Origin: Nanobdellota archaeon
GTDB taxonomy: Archaea > Aenigmatarchaeota > Aenigmatarchaeia > Aenigmatarchaeales > Aenigmatarchaeaceae
DNA length: 64,000 bases
Assembly: GCA_018901755.1 (NCBI GenBank)
Contig: JAHIDZ010000020.1
Location: forward strand, 1 to 64,000
Direction of reading: 5' to 3'
The position numbers were made by a program, and so were the translations under genes. Below the pieces are notes generated by a model. It was not told the origin of the DNA, searched no databases, and was given only the letters and a program-made list of their open reading frames with translations. Positions 1 through 10,074 of this stretch are shown one piece after another (within the stretch, counting starts at the first letter, position 1; each line of letters begins with the position of its first letter).

Positions 1-14
1 ATACTTTATTGTAC

Positions 15-139
15 GGGCTCATGGCTCAACCCGGTAGAGCACTCGCTTTGCAAGATCAAATCCAAAATAGCGAGGGGTTGGGGGTTCAAATCTTAATTGT
101 ATATTTTTACATTAGGTGAAATTCCCCCTGAGTCCACCA
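15..139 (+). tRNA. tRNA-Ala(TGC) with two introns (53..68 in anticodon loop, 91..122 in T-loop), CCA encoded
   Basis: Acceptor GGGCTCA/TGAGTCC, T-stem GGGGG/CCCCC, anticodon stem CTCGC/GCGAG. BHB helices TTTG/CAAA and TTCA/TGAA with 3-nt bulges at both introns. Confidence 0.9.
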
Positions 140-386
140 TAGCTAAACTAGTGGTTCTCCCGCAAGATTAATGTTAATAAATAAAGAGAGTCCTGAAGAG
201 ATGTGGGAAAGATTTAAGAAATTAGATTTGATTAAGGATGATGAATAGAAATTTAATTAAAATATTTTATACAGTTGAAAAATCAACAATATAGTAGATA
301 AATCAACATAACAGATCTATACAGATACGCTTATGTTTTTCTTGTCTAAGCCTTATGGATATATTTCATCAAATTTGAATAACCCA

Positions 387-1685
387 TTATTCTAATAACC
401 ATTTCCATAAAGGAATATACTTTATTGTTTTATTATCAACTTTCTCCTCTTTCTCATAATCTTCTGTTATAATCAGGCCTTTCCTTAACTTGAATTTTTT
501 CATTGCTTCCAGCAATCCATCTATTTCTCTTTGCTTTGTTTTCTTATCGCTTACATCCCAGCAAACCTGTATCAGTTGCTTAGGTTTTAAACCTTCTTTT
601 ACAATAAAGTCCACTTCATTTTTGTCTTTCCAATAATAAATTTCCTTATCTCTTCTTTTTAGCTCAATAAATACAATATTTTCAACTATCCTGCCAATAT
701 CTTCTGAAAATCTAAATGAAACAACATTTCTTAGACCAGTATCTATACAATAGACCTTTCTCTGATTTACAATCTGTTTTTTCATTGAATATGAGAAAAT
801 ATTCATTTCAAAAAATAAGTATGCTGTTTCTAAATATTTCATATAATTTTTAACAGTATTTACAGAAGAATCCAAAGTATCTTTTAATTTATTATAGCTT
901 ATCAAGTTTGAAATATTGGCCATTAATACAGAAGCCAGGTCTTCTATTGTTTTAGAAGATTCTATCTCAAATCTTTTTACAACGTCTTTTAGAATTATAT
1001 CCTCATAATAAGACTGCAATAGATATTTCTTTTTCTTGTAATCAAATACTTCCGGGAATCCGCCATATTCAATGTATTCTTTGAATAATTTCTTTAATGG
1101 GATTTTTTTGGAAGAAAACTTTAGTTCATTTAATGATTGGTAAGCGAGTTTCTTATATTTTAAATATTCAAAAAAACTAAATGGAAATACTTCAAATTTC
1201 AGATTTCTGCCTGTCAGTAATGTGCTTAATTCAGAGCTTAGGAGTGTTGCCGATGATCCAGATATTATAAATTTAATATTTGTTTTTGTGTCATAAATTC
1301 CCTTTATCCATCTTTCCCAGTTTGGTATATTCTGGATTTCGTCTAAAAACAGATAAAGTTTATGTTTTTTTGATACTGAGAATTCTTCCATGTATGTGTC
1401 AAGAAATATGTCAAGCTCATCTCCGTTTAATGGATAGAGTTTCTTGTTGTCAAAATTAAAATAAATAATATTTTCCTTTGGTATGTTTGATTTAATTAAA
1501 TAATCCATTAACTGATGCATTATCGTTGTTTTACCCGATCTTCTTACTCCTGTTATAGCAAGTATATGGCGTTTGTTTAAAAATTCCTTTATATTTGAAG
1601 CAATAGCCCTTTCTATGCCTGTTTCTAGTTCTAATTCCTTAAATTCATAGAACAGTCCTGTTAGTTTTTCTTTTGTTGATATCAT
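387..1685 (-). CDS. AAA ATPase with DUF4143-like C-terminal domain
   Basis: Walker A 'GVRRSGKTTIM', 'LYLFLDEIQNIPNWERWIKGIYD', C-terminal 'YYWKDKNEVDFIV'. Confidence 0.85.
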   Translation of the reverse strand: MISTKEKLTGLFYEFKELELETGIERAIASNIKEFLNKRHILAITGVRRSGKTTIMHQLMDYLIKSNIPKENIIYFNFDNKKLYPLNGDELDIFLDTYMEEFSVSKKHKLYLFLDEIQNIPNWERWIKGIYDTKTNIKFIISGSSATLLSSELSTLLTGRNLKFEVFPFSFFEYLKYKKLAYQSLNELKFSSKKIPLKKLFKEYIEYGGFPEVFDYKKKKYLLQSYYEDIILKDVVKRFEIESSKTIEDLASVLMANISNLISYNKLKDTLDSSVNTVKNYMKYLETAYLFFEMNIFSYSMKKQIVNQRKVYCIDTGLRNVVSFRFSEDIGRIVENIVFIELKRRDKEIYYWKDKNEVDFIVKEGLKPKQLIQVCWDVSDKKTKQREIDGLLEAMKKFKLRKGLIITEDYEKEEKVDNKTIKYIPLWKWLLE

Positions 1686-1812
1686 ATAAATAGCATAGTA
1701 TTTGACGTTTATAAAGCTTTCAGTCCACTGAACAATTTTAATGAATATTGTTCACTGATATGATTGATATGATTTTGATACATAAGATATATTACATGAT
1801 ATACAAAAGTTA

Positions 1813-2175
1813 TCAATTCTGAATTTGACTATAAATTCGTATCAATATTAAATTTCTTACCAAAATCTCAAGATCGGTTTTCCATTTATTTTCTGCCCAC
1901 CAACTATTTGTTATCATGAGTATTTTCTTTGGATAGCTAGTTTTTTCCCTTACTTTATCTGCATACTGGATAACATCTATTAACTCATTATATAGAGTAG
2001 GTTCTCCACCTGTTAGATTAAGATCTATTGTTTGTTGTTCAGGAAGTTGATCTATATAGTATTTAGCTTGCTCTAAGGTTAGTTTTCCTTCAGAGTCTGG
2101 TCCATAGGTTCCGATGCAATGAGAGCATTCATAATTACATTTTCTGGTTAGCAGTAGATTTACTAGGTTCAGCAT
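1813..2175 (-). pseudogene. Truncated radical SAM protein (N-terminal CxxxCxxC part only)
   Basis: 'LTRKCNYECSHCIG' and 'LNLTGGEPTLY', but only 120 aa. Confidence 0.6.
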
Positions 2176-2253
2176 AAGACTAGTTGTATAGAAAACTTTA
2201 TATTCACTACTTTGATGGGTAAGAAGAGTTATAATAGCTCTTAGAATCGAGTG

Positions 2254-2535
2254 TTATATTTCCAATTTATATTGTTCAAGAACTGGAAATGGCTTGTTTT
2301 CTACCACATGTTCTAAATTATCAAATAAACCTTTGGTAATTTTAAGAAGAGTATCACTAATATCATCTAAAGACATTTTTAATTCATTGGCAACATCTGT
2401 TAGATCGGCTTTATCTAATGTATCAAAATACTTAGTTGTGCGTAGTGTTCGCTTTAAAATGTAATTTTCTTGAATAGTAAATCGCGGAATCAATTCGTTC
2501 TCTAAATAACTCACCATATATTCTTCTGATGCCAT
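2254..2535 (-). CDS. Hypothetical protein
   Basis: 93-aa ORF. Confidence 0.45.
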   Translation of the reverse strand: MASEEYMVSYLENELIPRFTIQENYILKRTLRTTKYFDTLDKADLTDVANELKMSLDDISDTLLKITKGLFDNLEHVVENKPFPVLEQYKLEI

Positions 2536-2629
2536 GATAATAATTGATTTAATTAAAATATAAACCCATTGAATAACCTTGAATCAAACATTTAAGTTAA
2601 TTCTACAATATATTGATATGGTGAAATGA

Positions 2630-3004
2630 ATGAGCGAAATAGCATGTTGCGGGATAGATTGTGAAAAATGCGTTAAATTCAAAGATAAGTTCGCCGAAAA
2701 GACAAAAGAAATAATAAAATCAGTTGAAGAATCAAATTTAGATCATTGGCAAGAACATGAACCAAGAGAAGAAGAGTTTAATTATCAAGATTTCAAAAAA
2801 GGTCTTGTTTGGTTTGAAAAACATATGCGTTGTGTTGGCTGTCATGATGGTGGAGGATGTGGCGATTGTATTATAAAATCTTGTTGTAAAAACAAAGATA
2901 TTGATAATTGTAGTAAATGTTCATCATTTCCTTGTGATAAGGTTAGAAAATTCAAAAACGACATGGGTATAGACATTGAGAAGAATTTTAAGGTGAATGA
3001 ATGA
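2630..3004 (+). CDS. DUF3795-like Cys-rich protein
   Basis: 'ACCGIDCEKC' and multiple Cys pairs. Confidence 0.6.
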   Translation: MSEIACCGIDCEKCVKFKDKFAEKTKEIIKSVEESNLDHWQEHEPREEEFNYQDFKKGLVWFEKHMRCVGCHDGGGCGDCIIKSCCKNKDIDNCSKCSSFPCDKVRKFKNDMGIDIEKNFKVNE

Positions 3005-3612
3005 AAATAATAATCTTAACTTCAGCTGGTTTATCTAATCAAAAGATAACTGAAGAGTTCTTAAAATTAGTAAACAAGTCTCAGTCTGGCATTAAAGTAA
3101 TATTTGTTCCTACTGCTTCCAGAACAAAAGAAGAATTATTTTATGTTGATAAATCTAAAAAAGAACTTTTAGATATAGGTGTAAAAGATGAAAATATAAA
3201 GGTTTTTAATTTAGATCATAAAATTTCATATGAAGAAGTTGAAGGATTTGATGTAATTTACGTATGCGGAGGAAATACACCATATCTTTTGCAGAAAGTT
3301 AGAGAAACAGGATTTGATAACATAATAAAGCAATTTGTAGAAAATGGGAAACTTTATTTTGGAGTAAGTGTCGGAAGTATCATTGCAGGACCAAGTATAG
3401 AAATATCTATTCCGTTTGATTCAAATGACGTAAAAATGACAGATTTTACAGGTTTGAATCTAACCGATATTGTTATATCGCCACATTATAAGGAAGCCGA
3501 AAAGGAGATAATCGAAGAATTTAGAAAGAAGCTAAAATATAAAATAATTCCATTAACTGATAATCAGGCTTTACTAATCTTAAATAATGAAATTAGTTTG
3601 ATTGGCGATTAG
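3001..3612 (+). CDS. Peptidase S51 / dipeptidase E-like protein
   Basis: 'VIYVCGGNTPYLL' and 'YFGVSVGSIIAGP' nucleophile-elbow context. Confidence 0.75.
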   Translation: MKIIILTSAGLSNQKITEEFLKLVNKSQSGIKVIFVPTASRTKEELFYVDKSKKELLDIGVKDENIKVFNLDHKISYEEVEGFDVIYVCGGNTPYLLQKVRETGFDNIIKQFVENGKLYFGVSVGSIIAGPSIEISIPFDSNDVKMTDFTGLNLTDIVISPHYKEAEKEIIEEFRKKLKYKIIPLTDNQALLILNNEISLIGD

Positions 3613-3614
3613 AT

Positions 3615-4583
3615 ATGATAGTTCTAAACAATAAAAAAACACTGGTAATAGAACCAAAACCACCCTATAATTTTAATGCTACGATTTTCAAACCATCTCA
3701 CTATCCCGACCCTCTCAGTAAATATGAGGCTGGGAAATACTGGTTTCCAATGAGATTCAAGAACAAGGTATATGGAATAAAAATGGAGAGCCTTGGAACA
3801 ATAAACAAGCCAAAAATCAAGATTAGTATCTCCTATAAATCTAATTTATCAAAGAACGAAATGAAGGAAATTATTGATGAATTGGATTATAGGCTTGAGT
3901 TTAATCGTGATATTTCAGAGTTCTTTAGAAGATTCAAAAACGACAAGGTACTTTCTCCGTTCATAGAGAAATGGTATGGAATGCATGGAAGCTGTACTCA
4001 TGATTTATACGGTCTTTTAATGGTAGGAGTATTCCTACAAAATGCTACTGTTAGAAGAACAGTTCAGATGACAGAAGCTATGCTGAAGAAATATGGAACT
4101 AAGGTTATGTTTGATGGTAAAGAAGTTTATGAGTTCTGGAAACCTGAAAAAATGATAAAAGCTTCTGAAACAGATCTGAAAGCATTGAAGGTAGGATATC
4201 GAACTAAACTGTTCATAAAACTCTCTGAAACCTTTGTGAAAGAAGGTATTGACGAATCCAAATTGAGAAAGATGCCAGTAGAGGATGCTAAGAAAGAGTT
4301 GATGAAGTTATATGGAGTTGGTCCAGAAACAGCACGTATCCTGTTGCATGAAGCTTTGCATCATTATGATATCTTTGAACACGTTTCGCCTTGGCAACAG
4401 AAGATATATTCAAAACTCTTGTTCAATAAGAAACTGGTCCCTACCGAGAAAATAATAGAATATGTGAATAGTCATTGGGGCGAATGGTCTGCTCTTGCTA
4501 CAAATTACATATGGGAAGACATCTTTTGGAGAAGGAAACACGGTGAAAATATTCCCTGGTTGGAAAAGGAAATAAGATTATAA
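3615..4583 (+). CDS. HhH-GPD-type DNA glycosylase-like protein
   Basis: HhH-like 'LMKLYGVGPETARILL' with surrounding helical fold. Confidence 0.6.
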   Translation: MIVLNNKKTLVIEPKPPYNFNATIFKPSHYPDPLSKYEAGKYWFPMRFKNKVYGIKMESLGTINKPKIKISISYKSNLSKNEMKEIIDELDYRLEFNRDISEFFRRFKNDKVLSPFIEKWYGMHGSCTHDLYGLLMVGVFLQNATVRRTVQMTEAMLKKYGTKVMFDGKEVYEFWKPEKMIKASETDLKALKVGYRTKLFIKLSETFVKEGIDESKLRKMPVEDAKKELMKLYGVGPETARILLHEALHHYDIFEHVSPWQQKIYSKLLFNKKLVPTEKIIEYVNSHWGEWSALATNYIWEDIFWRRKHGENIPWLEKEIRL

Positions 4584-4608
4584 GAATTGATGATAAATAA
4601 TATTTAAG

Positions 4609-4947
4609 GTGAAAAGAATGAAAAGAACAAAAGAAGATAAGAAATTTATGATTGAACTTGATAGAAGTAACAGAGATTATGTAATGAGCATGTCAACTTT
4701 TATGTTGGCAACTTTGGTATCTACAACAGCACTTATGATATCTGTATATTCCTTTATTTATGCCCTCAATGGATGGAGCACCTATACTATTATCGTTGGA
4801 ATTATTTTTACTATTGTATTGTCTGGTTTTTGGATAAGTATAATGCCCCGTGCAAAACAAGGTATAAGAAATGCCAAAAAAATAAATGAACAGTTCGAAA
4901 AAGAATTGCTTGAATTATATCCTGAATATAAGACCAAATATCACTGA
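4609..4947 (+). CDS. Small membrane protein
   Basis: Two hydrophobic segments. Confidence 0.5.
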   Translation: MKRMKRTKEDKKFMIELDRSNRDYVMSMSTFMLATLVSTTALMISVYSFIYALNGWSTYTIIVGIIFTIVLSGFWISIMPRAKQGIRNAKKINEQFEKELLELYPEYKTKYH

Positions 4948-5074
4948 TAGTTCTTTAATTTCTAATTTCTGTGGGGGATTTAAACGTTTTTGATAAAAGA
5001 ACCCTGAGTCCACTTACCACTACCTTTTATCTAAAAACAGTATATTTATATATAAATAGGGGTAAGGTATATCT

Positions 5075-5965
5075 ATGGTAACAATCAGAAAAAGAACAAC
5101 TGGCAATCAAACATACTACTACCTAGAACACAGCATAAAGATAGATAAGAAAGTTGAAAAACGAGAAAAATATCTTGGAAAGGTTATTCCTAAAGACATA
5201 GAAAAGATTAAAAAAATGTTTCTATTTGAAATTTATAAAACAAAATGGTATAATAAATTTGATATAATAAGCAAAAACTATAAAAATGAATTTGAAAAAC
5301 TGCCAGAATCAATTAAAGAAAAACAAATTGAACAATTCATGATTAAATTCACATATAATACAAATAAGATAGAAGGAGGAACACTATCTTATCGAGACAC
5401 ATCAAATTTACTTCATGATAAAATAACTCCGTCTGGAAAGCCAATTAAAGATATTAAAGAAGCTGAAAGCCATAAAAGAGTATTTTATGAAATATTGAAA
5501 TATAAAAAAGATATTAATCTTGGAACAGTTCTCGAATGGCATAGAATGCTACTAAATGATACAAAACCAGACATTGCTGGGGGCATAAGAAATTATGAAG
5601 TTGCTGTAGGCGGATCAAAGGTAGAATTTCCTTTAGCTATCGAATTAAATGCATTGCTAAAAGATTTCTTCAAATGGTACGAAAAAAATAAGAATATATT
5701 ACATCCAGTTGAATTAGCTGCTCTAACTCATTTGAAATTTGTTTCGATTCATCCGTTCGGAGACGGAAACGGAAGAATATCAAGGCTAATAATGAATTTT
5801 GTACTTAAAAAACATAACTATCCTATGCTAGATATCACATATGTTAATAGAAATAACTATTATAATGCGCTTGAAAGATCACAAATTAACAAAGATCCAT
5901 ATCCATTTTTAAATCATATCTTCAAAAGATATCTAAAAAACTATAAAAAATATTTAAAAAACTAA
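5075..5965 (+). CDS. Fic family protein
   Basis: Fic motif 'HPFGDGNGRISRLIMNFVL', upstream 'NKIEGGTLSYRDT'. Confidence 0.9.
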   Translation: MVTIRKRTTGNQTYYYLEHSIKIDKKVEKREKYLGKVIPKDIEKIKKMFLFEIYKTKWYNKFDIISKNYKNEFEKLPESIKEKQIEQFMIKFTYNTNKIEGGTLSYRDTSNLLHDKITPSGKPIKDIKEAESHKRVFYEILKYKKDINLGTVLEWHRMLLNDTKPDIAGGIRNYEVAVGGSKVEFPLAIELNALLKDFFKWYEKNKNILHPVELAALTHLKFVSIHPFGDGNGRISRLIMNFVLKKHNYPMLDITYVNRNNYYNALERSQINKDPYPFLNHIFKRYLKNYKKYLKN

Positions 5966-6101
5966 TCATTTTCATGGGTCCACCACACCACTGAACTCTT
6001 TAGAAAAGGCTTCACCCAAAATTAATTTCTGAATATATACAACACATATAAAATGTTTGAAATAATATAATTCTTATGGTAAAGAAGAAAGAAGTGATAA
6101 A

Positions 6102-6242
6102 ATGGTAAAATGCAGATGGTGTAGAGGACCAGCAAGAAGAAATAAATTTAGAGATGTTAATGGTATTGAAAAAAGTGAAGCAAACTGTGAAGAATGTTTT
6201 AACAAATCTACAGAAGAATTGTTAGAAGAATATGGTGAATGA
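6102..6242 (+). CDS. 46-aa zinc-ribbon-like protein
   Basis: Not in ORF track. MVKCRWCRGPARRNKFRDVNGIEKSEANCEECFNKSTEELLEEYGE (two CxxC). Confidence 0.5.
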   Translation: MVKCRWCRGPARRNKFRDVNGIEKSEANCEECFNKSTEELLEEYGE

Positions 6243-6330
6243 TTAAATCCGCCTCATACTTTAGTCACATTACCCTAAATCCACCATATGATTCTATAGA
6301 TTTAAATTCCTTTCAATTCTAATTTAAAAT

Positions 6331-6687
6331 ATGAAAACAAGAGGTCGTGAAAGTATTTATCGTGATCAAATATTAGAACTAGCAAAAAACCCAGAATATA
6401 CAAATAAGACTGGGCAATATAGTGGAATTTTAATGCGAGCAAGAATAGCTAGAGAAGTTGGTTGTAGTGAAGCTACTATTGATTATTGGATAGATCCAAA
6501 TGAAAAGCCAAGAGTATTAAAATCTTCCACAGAAAAAAGAAAATTAAGAAGAAAAACAGCATCACCAGAAATGCTAACAGTTATATACAAAAATGACAAA
6601 GACCCAGAATCTATTTTTAATTTAGAATCAATGGAAAAAATAATGGACAACAAACAAGTAGATTTATTATTTCATGAATCTGCTTAA
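6331..6687 (+). CDS. Hypothetical HTH-like protein
   Basis: 'ARIAREVGCSEATIDYWID'. Confidence 0.45.
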   Translation: MKTRGRESIYRDQILELAKNPEYTNKTGQYSGILMRARIAREVGCSEATIDYWIDPNEKPRVLKSSTEKRKLRRKTASPEMLTVIYKNDKDPESIFNLESMEKIMDNKQVDLLFHESA

Positions 6688-6742
6688 TAAAAATTAAAAA
6701 ATATTCTTAACACTAATCAATTCATTTTTTAGAATAACAATC

Positions 6743-6776
6743 AGCTGAATGTAATAAGGATGTTTTGCAAATTCTA
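6743..6776 (-). repeat. 3' arm of pre-16S processing stem
   Basis: Inverted-repeat partner of 9917..9947: AGCTGAATGTAATAAGGATGTTTTGCAAA versus GCTGATGTAGTAAGGATGTGCAAAGAA. Confidence 0.75.
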
Positions 6777-6835
6777 TGTTAAAGTTAATATATTATAGGA
6801 GGTGATCCAGCCGCACCTTCCAGTACGGCTACCTT

Positions 6836-6955
6836 TTCATAAAATGCCAACAGTTAGAAAAATTAAATCCTCTCATATCACCTCCAGTCAGACACAAAGT
6901 CTGCTGCCTTTTCTTCAATCATTAAGGATCAATCGAAAATTCTGCTGGTCATTTT
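6836..6955 (-). other. 16S rRNA intron 3, about 120 nt, no ORF
   Basis: BHB: CATA/TATG helix, bulges AC|A and AA|A; inner AAATG(A)CCAGCAG / CTGTTGGCATTT. Splicing gives GTCATAAC|AAGGTAGCC. Confidence 0.88.
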
Positions 6956-7081
6956 GTTATGACTTAACCCCACTCACAGGTCTTTGGCTCGACTTTATTA
7001 AAGTAAAGCCTCACCAAAAATCTACTCGCATGGTTTGACAGGCAGTGTGTGCAAAGAACAGGGACGTATTCAGCGAACGAT

Positions 7082-7926
7082 ATCACAACAGAAAATTCAT
7101 AAATATAATTTTATTGAAGATATTACATCTTCAATTGGTTTATTTATAAATATTTTGTCATATTCTGTTTCAAGTATGTTTTTTTACTTCATTTTCTATA
7201 ATACCATCGAGAACAACTATCATTTTAATATTTGTATGATGTTGTCGCATTTTAATTGCCTTGTAAGCAAGTTCGGTTGCTTGCAGTCTCTTTCTATATT
7301 TTGATTTAAGTTCTTTCATCTCAATTATAACCTTTGGGTTATTTTGAGACGGAAATATAAAATCTACTACAAATTTTCTAGAGTTTTCTATAGTTACAAC
7401 ACCATTAAAAGTATACTGTACCCCAATTTTATCAAGTTCAATAATAAATTTCTTTTCTTGATTTGTTGGTTTTTTATTTACTGCTCCTCTAATTGATCTT
7501 TCTTTTGATGCTCTAAAACTCATTCTTTTTGCGTATTCGCCTTGAAATTTTCCTTTATTTGCAATATCAGAATATCTTTTAGTTAATGTGTCGGTATCTG
7601 CAATAATTTCTAACTTATTTATCATTTCTACTATTCGTTCTATAAGTTTTATGTTTAGTTTTTTTCTTTTTCCGTTTTCAATTGCATATATTGTACCCTG
7701 ACTCACATTAAGTAAATTAGCAAGCTTTCGTTGGTTAATGTTTAACATCAAACGAAAAACAAGCAGTTTCTGTGGATCTTCTGATAATATTTCTTCATAT
7801 TTTTTATTATTTATATATTTCAGAGTTTCAGTGCATAACTTTTCAATCTCTTTGTATTCAATAATAATCACCGATATAATAAATATATCGGTAACTACTA
7901 TTTATAGATTTAATGAACTTTCTGTC
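7082..7926 (-). other. 16S rRNA intron 2, about 845 nt, in helix 43, ORF-containing
   Basis: BHB: CATA/TGTG helix, bulges AA|G and AT|A; inner ACAGAAAGTTCATTAAA / TTTTATGAATTTTCTGT. Confidence 0.88.
7170..7871 (-). CDS. Intron-encoded protein: XRE-type HTH plus PD-(D/E)XK-like nuclease domain (putative homing endonuclease)
   Basis: 'NQRKLANLLNVSQGTIYAIENGKRKK' HTH; 'KFVVDFIFPSQNNPKVIIEMKE' D-x(n)-ExK; lies inside 16S intron 2. Confidence 0.65.
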   Translation of the reverse strand: MIIIEYKEIEKLCTETLKYINNKKYEEILSEDPQKLLVFRLMLNINQRKLANLLNVSQGTIYAIENGKRKKLNIKLIERIVEMINKLEIIADTDTLTKRYSDIANKGKFQGEYAKRMSFRASKERSIRGAVNKKPTNQEKKFIIELDKIGVQYTFNGVVTIENSRKFVVDFIFPSQNNPKVIIEMKELKSKYRKRLQATELAYKAIKMRQHHTNIKMIVVLDGIIENEVKKHT

Positions 7927-7955
7927 TTTATGACGCTCGCTTACTAGAGATTTCG

Positions 7956-7986
<31 letters not shown>

Positions 7987-8397
7987 TGAACTGAGGCTAG
8001 GTTTAGGCGATTAGCTTCTCCTTTCGGAGTTGCATCGCATTGTCCTAGTCATTGTAGACCGCGTGTAGCCCAAGGTATCCGGGCCATACGGACCTATCGT
8101 TGCCCACTCCTTCCTCTGCTTTATCAGCAGCGGTCCCAACATAGTGCTCACATTTTTGATTTCGGATTACTCCAAAGATAAAATGTGGTAGCAAATGATG
8201 GCGTGGGTCTCGCTCGTTAACCGACTTAACGGCACGCCTCAAGGTACGAGCTGACGATGGCCATGCAACACCTCTCAGCGTGTCTGGTAAGACCTTTAGC
8301 CTGACCTTCATTCTGCTGTCAACCTTGGTAAGATTTTCGGCGTCGAATCCGATTAAACCGCAGTCTCCACCTCTTGTGTGTTCCCCCGCCAATTCCC

Positions 8398-8997
8398 TTA
8401 AGTTCGTTGTAATAGAAGCTCCAATAAATGTAATTTATCTGGATGCTCAAATGGTATGAGCCTCCTAAATATTAAAAGATTATTTATTTTAGAAATATAA
8501 AACCTGTTTGTTTCTGATTTTTTATCGGCAATAAAAATTTTGCTACATTCTATTTTGTTATTTATTAGCCAATTACGAATAAATTTCAAGGATTCTTTAT
8601 TCTTTTGACTAAATCCAAGAGATTTGTCTTTTATACTTATATCACCCTCAGCATCAAAAAATCCAGCAATATAATTTTTTATGATATCTTTATTTGCATG
8701 CTTGATTATTTTTGGTGTAGACCAATATTTTTGCGGTGATATAAAATCAAACTCATTAATTAACATATTATGCACCAGCTTTGATGAAAATCTAATACGA
8801 TGATGTTTTTGTTTATATTTTAACAACCATCCAGGTTTTCCAAACAATTTATTTAAACGTTTAGAAATGGATTCTTTCAACCATCGTTTATCTTCCTCAT
8901 ACCAAACTGCGATATAATTGCGGCTTGATTTTTCATAGAAGACGCTGCCATCTCTCAAAGCACCAACAAGATATGCCAAATCAGGTTTTATTTTCAT
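8398..8997 (-). CDS. LAGLIDADG homing endonuclease in 16S intron 1
   Basis: 'LAYLVGALRDGSV' and 'KNYIAGFFDAEGDISI'. Likely start MKIKPDL; the longer ORF to 9066 runs into the 16S exon. Confidence 0.88.
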   Translation of the reverse strand: MKIKPDLAYLVGALRDGSVFYEKSSRNYIAVWYEEDKRWLKESISKRLNKLFGKPGWLLKYKQKHHRIRFSSKLVHNMLINEFDFISPQKYWSTPKIIKHANKDIIKNYIAGFFDAEGDISIKDKSLGFSQKNKESLKFIRNWLINNKIECSKIFIADKKSETNRFYISKINNLLIFRRLIPFEHPDKLHLLELLLQRT

Positions 8998-9024
8998 ATA
9001 AATGATTAATGGAACTTCTACTAT
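8404..9024 (-). other. 16S rRNA intron 1, about 621 nt, near the known 908 site
   Basis: BHB: GTTG/CAAC helix, bulges AA|A and GA|A; inner TAGTAGAAGTTCC / GGAGCTTCTATTA. Splicing gives GGTTGAA|ACTTAAGG. Confidence 0.9.
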
Positions 9025-9916
9025 TTCAACCTTGCGGCCGTACTCCCCAGGTGGTCCGCTTAACACCTACGCTCCGTCACCACAAACTCACGTAGAGTTC
9101 GTGACGACAAGCGGACAACGTTTACAGCGTGGACTACACGGGTATCTAATCCGTTTTGCTCCCCACGCTTTCGTCCCTCACTGTCAGACTCGTTCCAGGT
9201 GGGCGCCTTCGCCACCGGTGGTCCTCCGTGGATTAAAGGATTTAACCCCTACTCACAGAATACCCCCACCCCCTCCCGATCTCAAGTTTAGCAGTTTTCC
9301 CAGCATGCCTGACAGTTTGCTGCCAGATTTCACCAGGAACTTGATAAACCAGCTACGGACGCTTTAGACCCAATAATCGTGATCACCATTTGTGGCGCAG
9401 GTATTACCGCGGCGGCTGGCACCTGTCTTGCCCACCACTTATTCCTCTAGCTTTTTGGACTAAAGAAAAGATTATGCTGTGCATAATCACTCAGGGTTCC
9501 CTTCTCACACGCTAATGAATTGGAAAGTTTTCGCGCCTGCTGCGTCCCGTAGGACCTGCCTTCATGTCTCAGAAGGCATCTCGAGGCTCCCACTTTCATG
9601 GCCCCTACGCGTTATAAGTTTGTGAGTAGTTTAAACTCACAACAGCTTGATACGCCGCAGCCCCATTCTTAGACGCCGAAGCTTTTATTGTTGATACATT
9701 CCAGTATTCGACAACTATGGAGTATTAGCCTCACTTTCGCAAGATTATCCTCCATCTAAGATTAGGTTAGCTACGTGTTACTGAGCAGTTCGGCGAGGTC
9801 TTTCACCTCTCGCCTCGCATGGCTTAATCGAACCCTGATAACAGTGATCTCCGGCAGGATCAACCGGAATTAAATTGTGCGGGATTGCACTTTATTATTA
9901 TGTCATTTTTAACACA

Positions 9917-9947
9917 GAAGTTCTTTGCACATCCTTACTACATCAGC
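9917..9947 (-). repeat. 5' arm of pre-16S processing stem
   Basis: See 6743..6776. Confidence 0.75.
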
Positions 9948-10074
9948 CAAAAATGTTAACTATTGACGTCACTTTATAACTGTAAGCAGAAATAAGTTTT
10001 TCATACCTAGCACTCGGTGCCGAATCTAACTTAAACGCCGCCACAGCGTAAATATATAGAAGTTATTAACCTTT

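Noticed and set aside
6802-7304. ORFs 6802..7038 and 7035..7304 on plus strand
   Set aside because: Antisense to 16S exons/introns; no protein-like features.
8045-8392. ORF 8045..8392 (115 aa)
   Set aside because: Reads 16S rRNA exon sequence (GGCGGGGGAACACAC..., GGGCTACACGCGG), not a protein gene.
9002-9367. ORF 9002..9367 on plus strand
   Set aside because: Antisense to the 16S rRNA exon.
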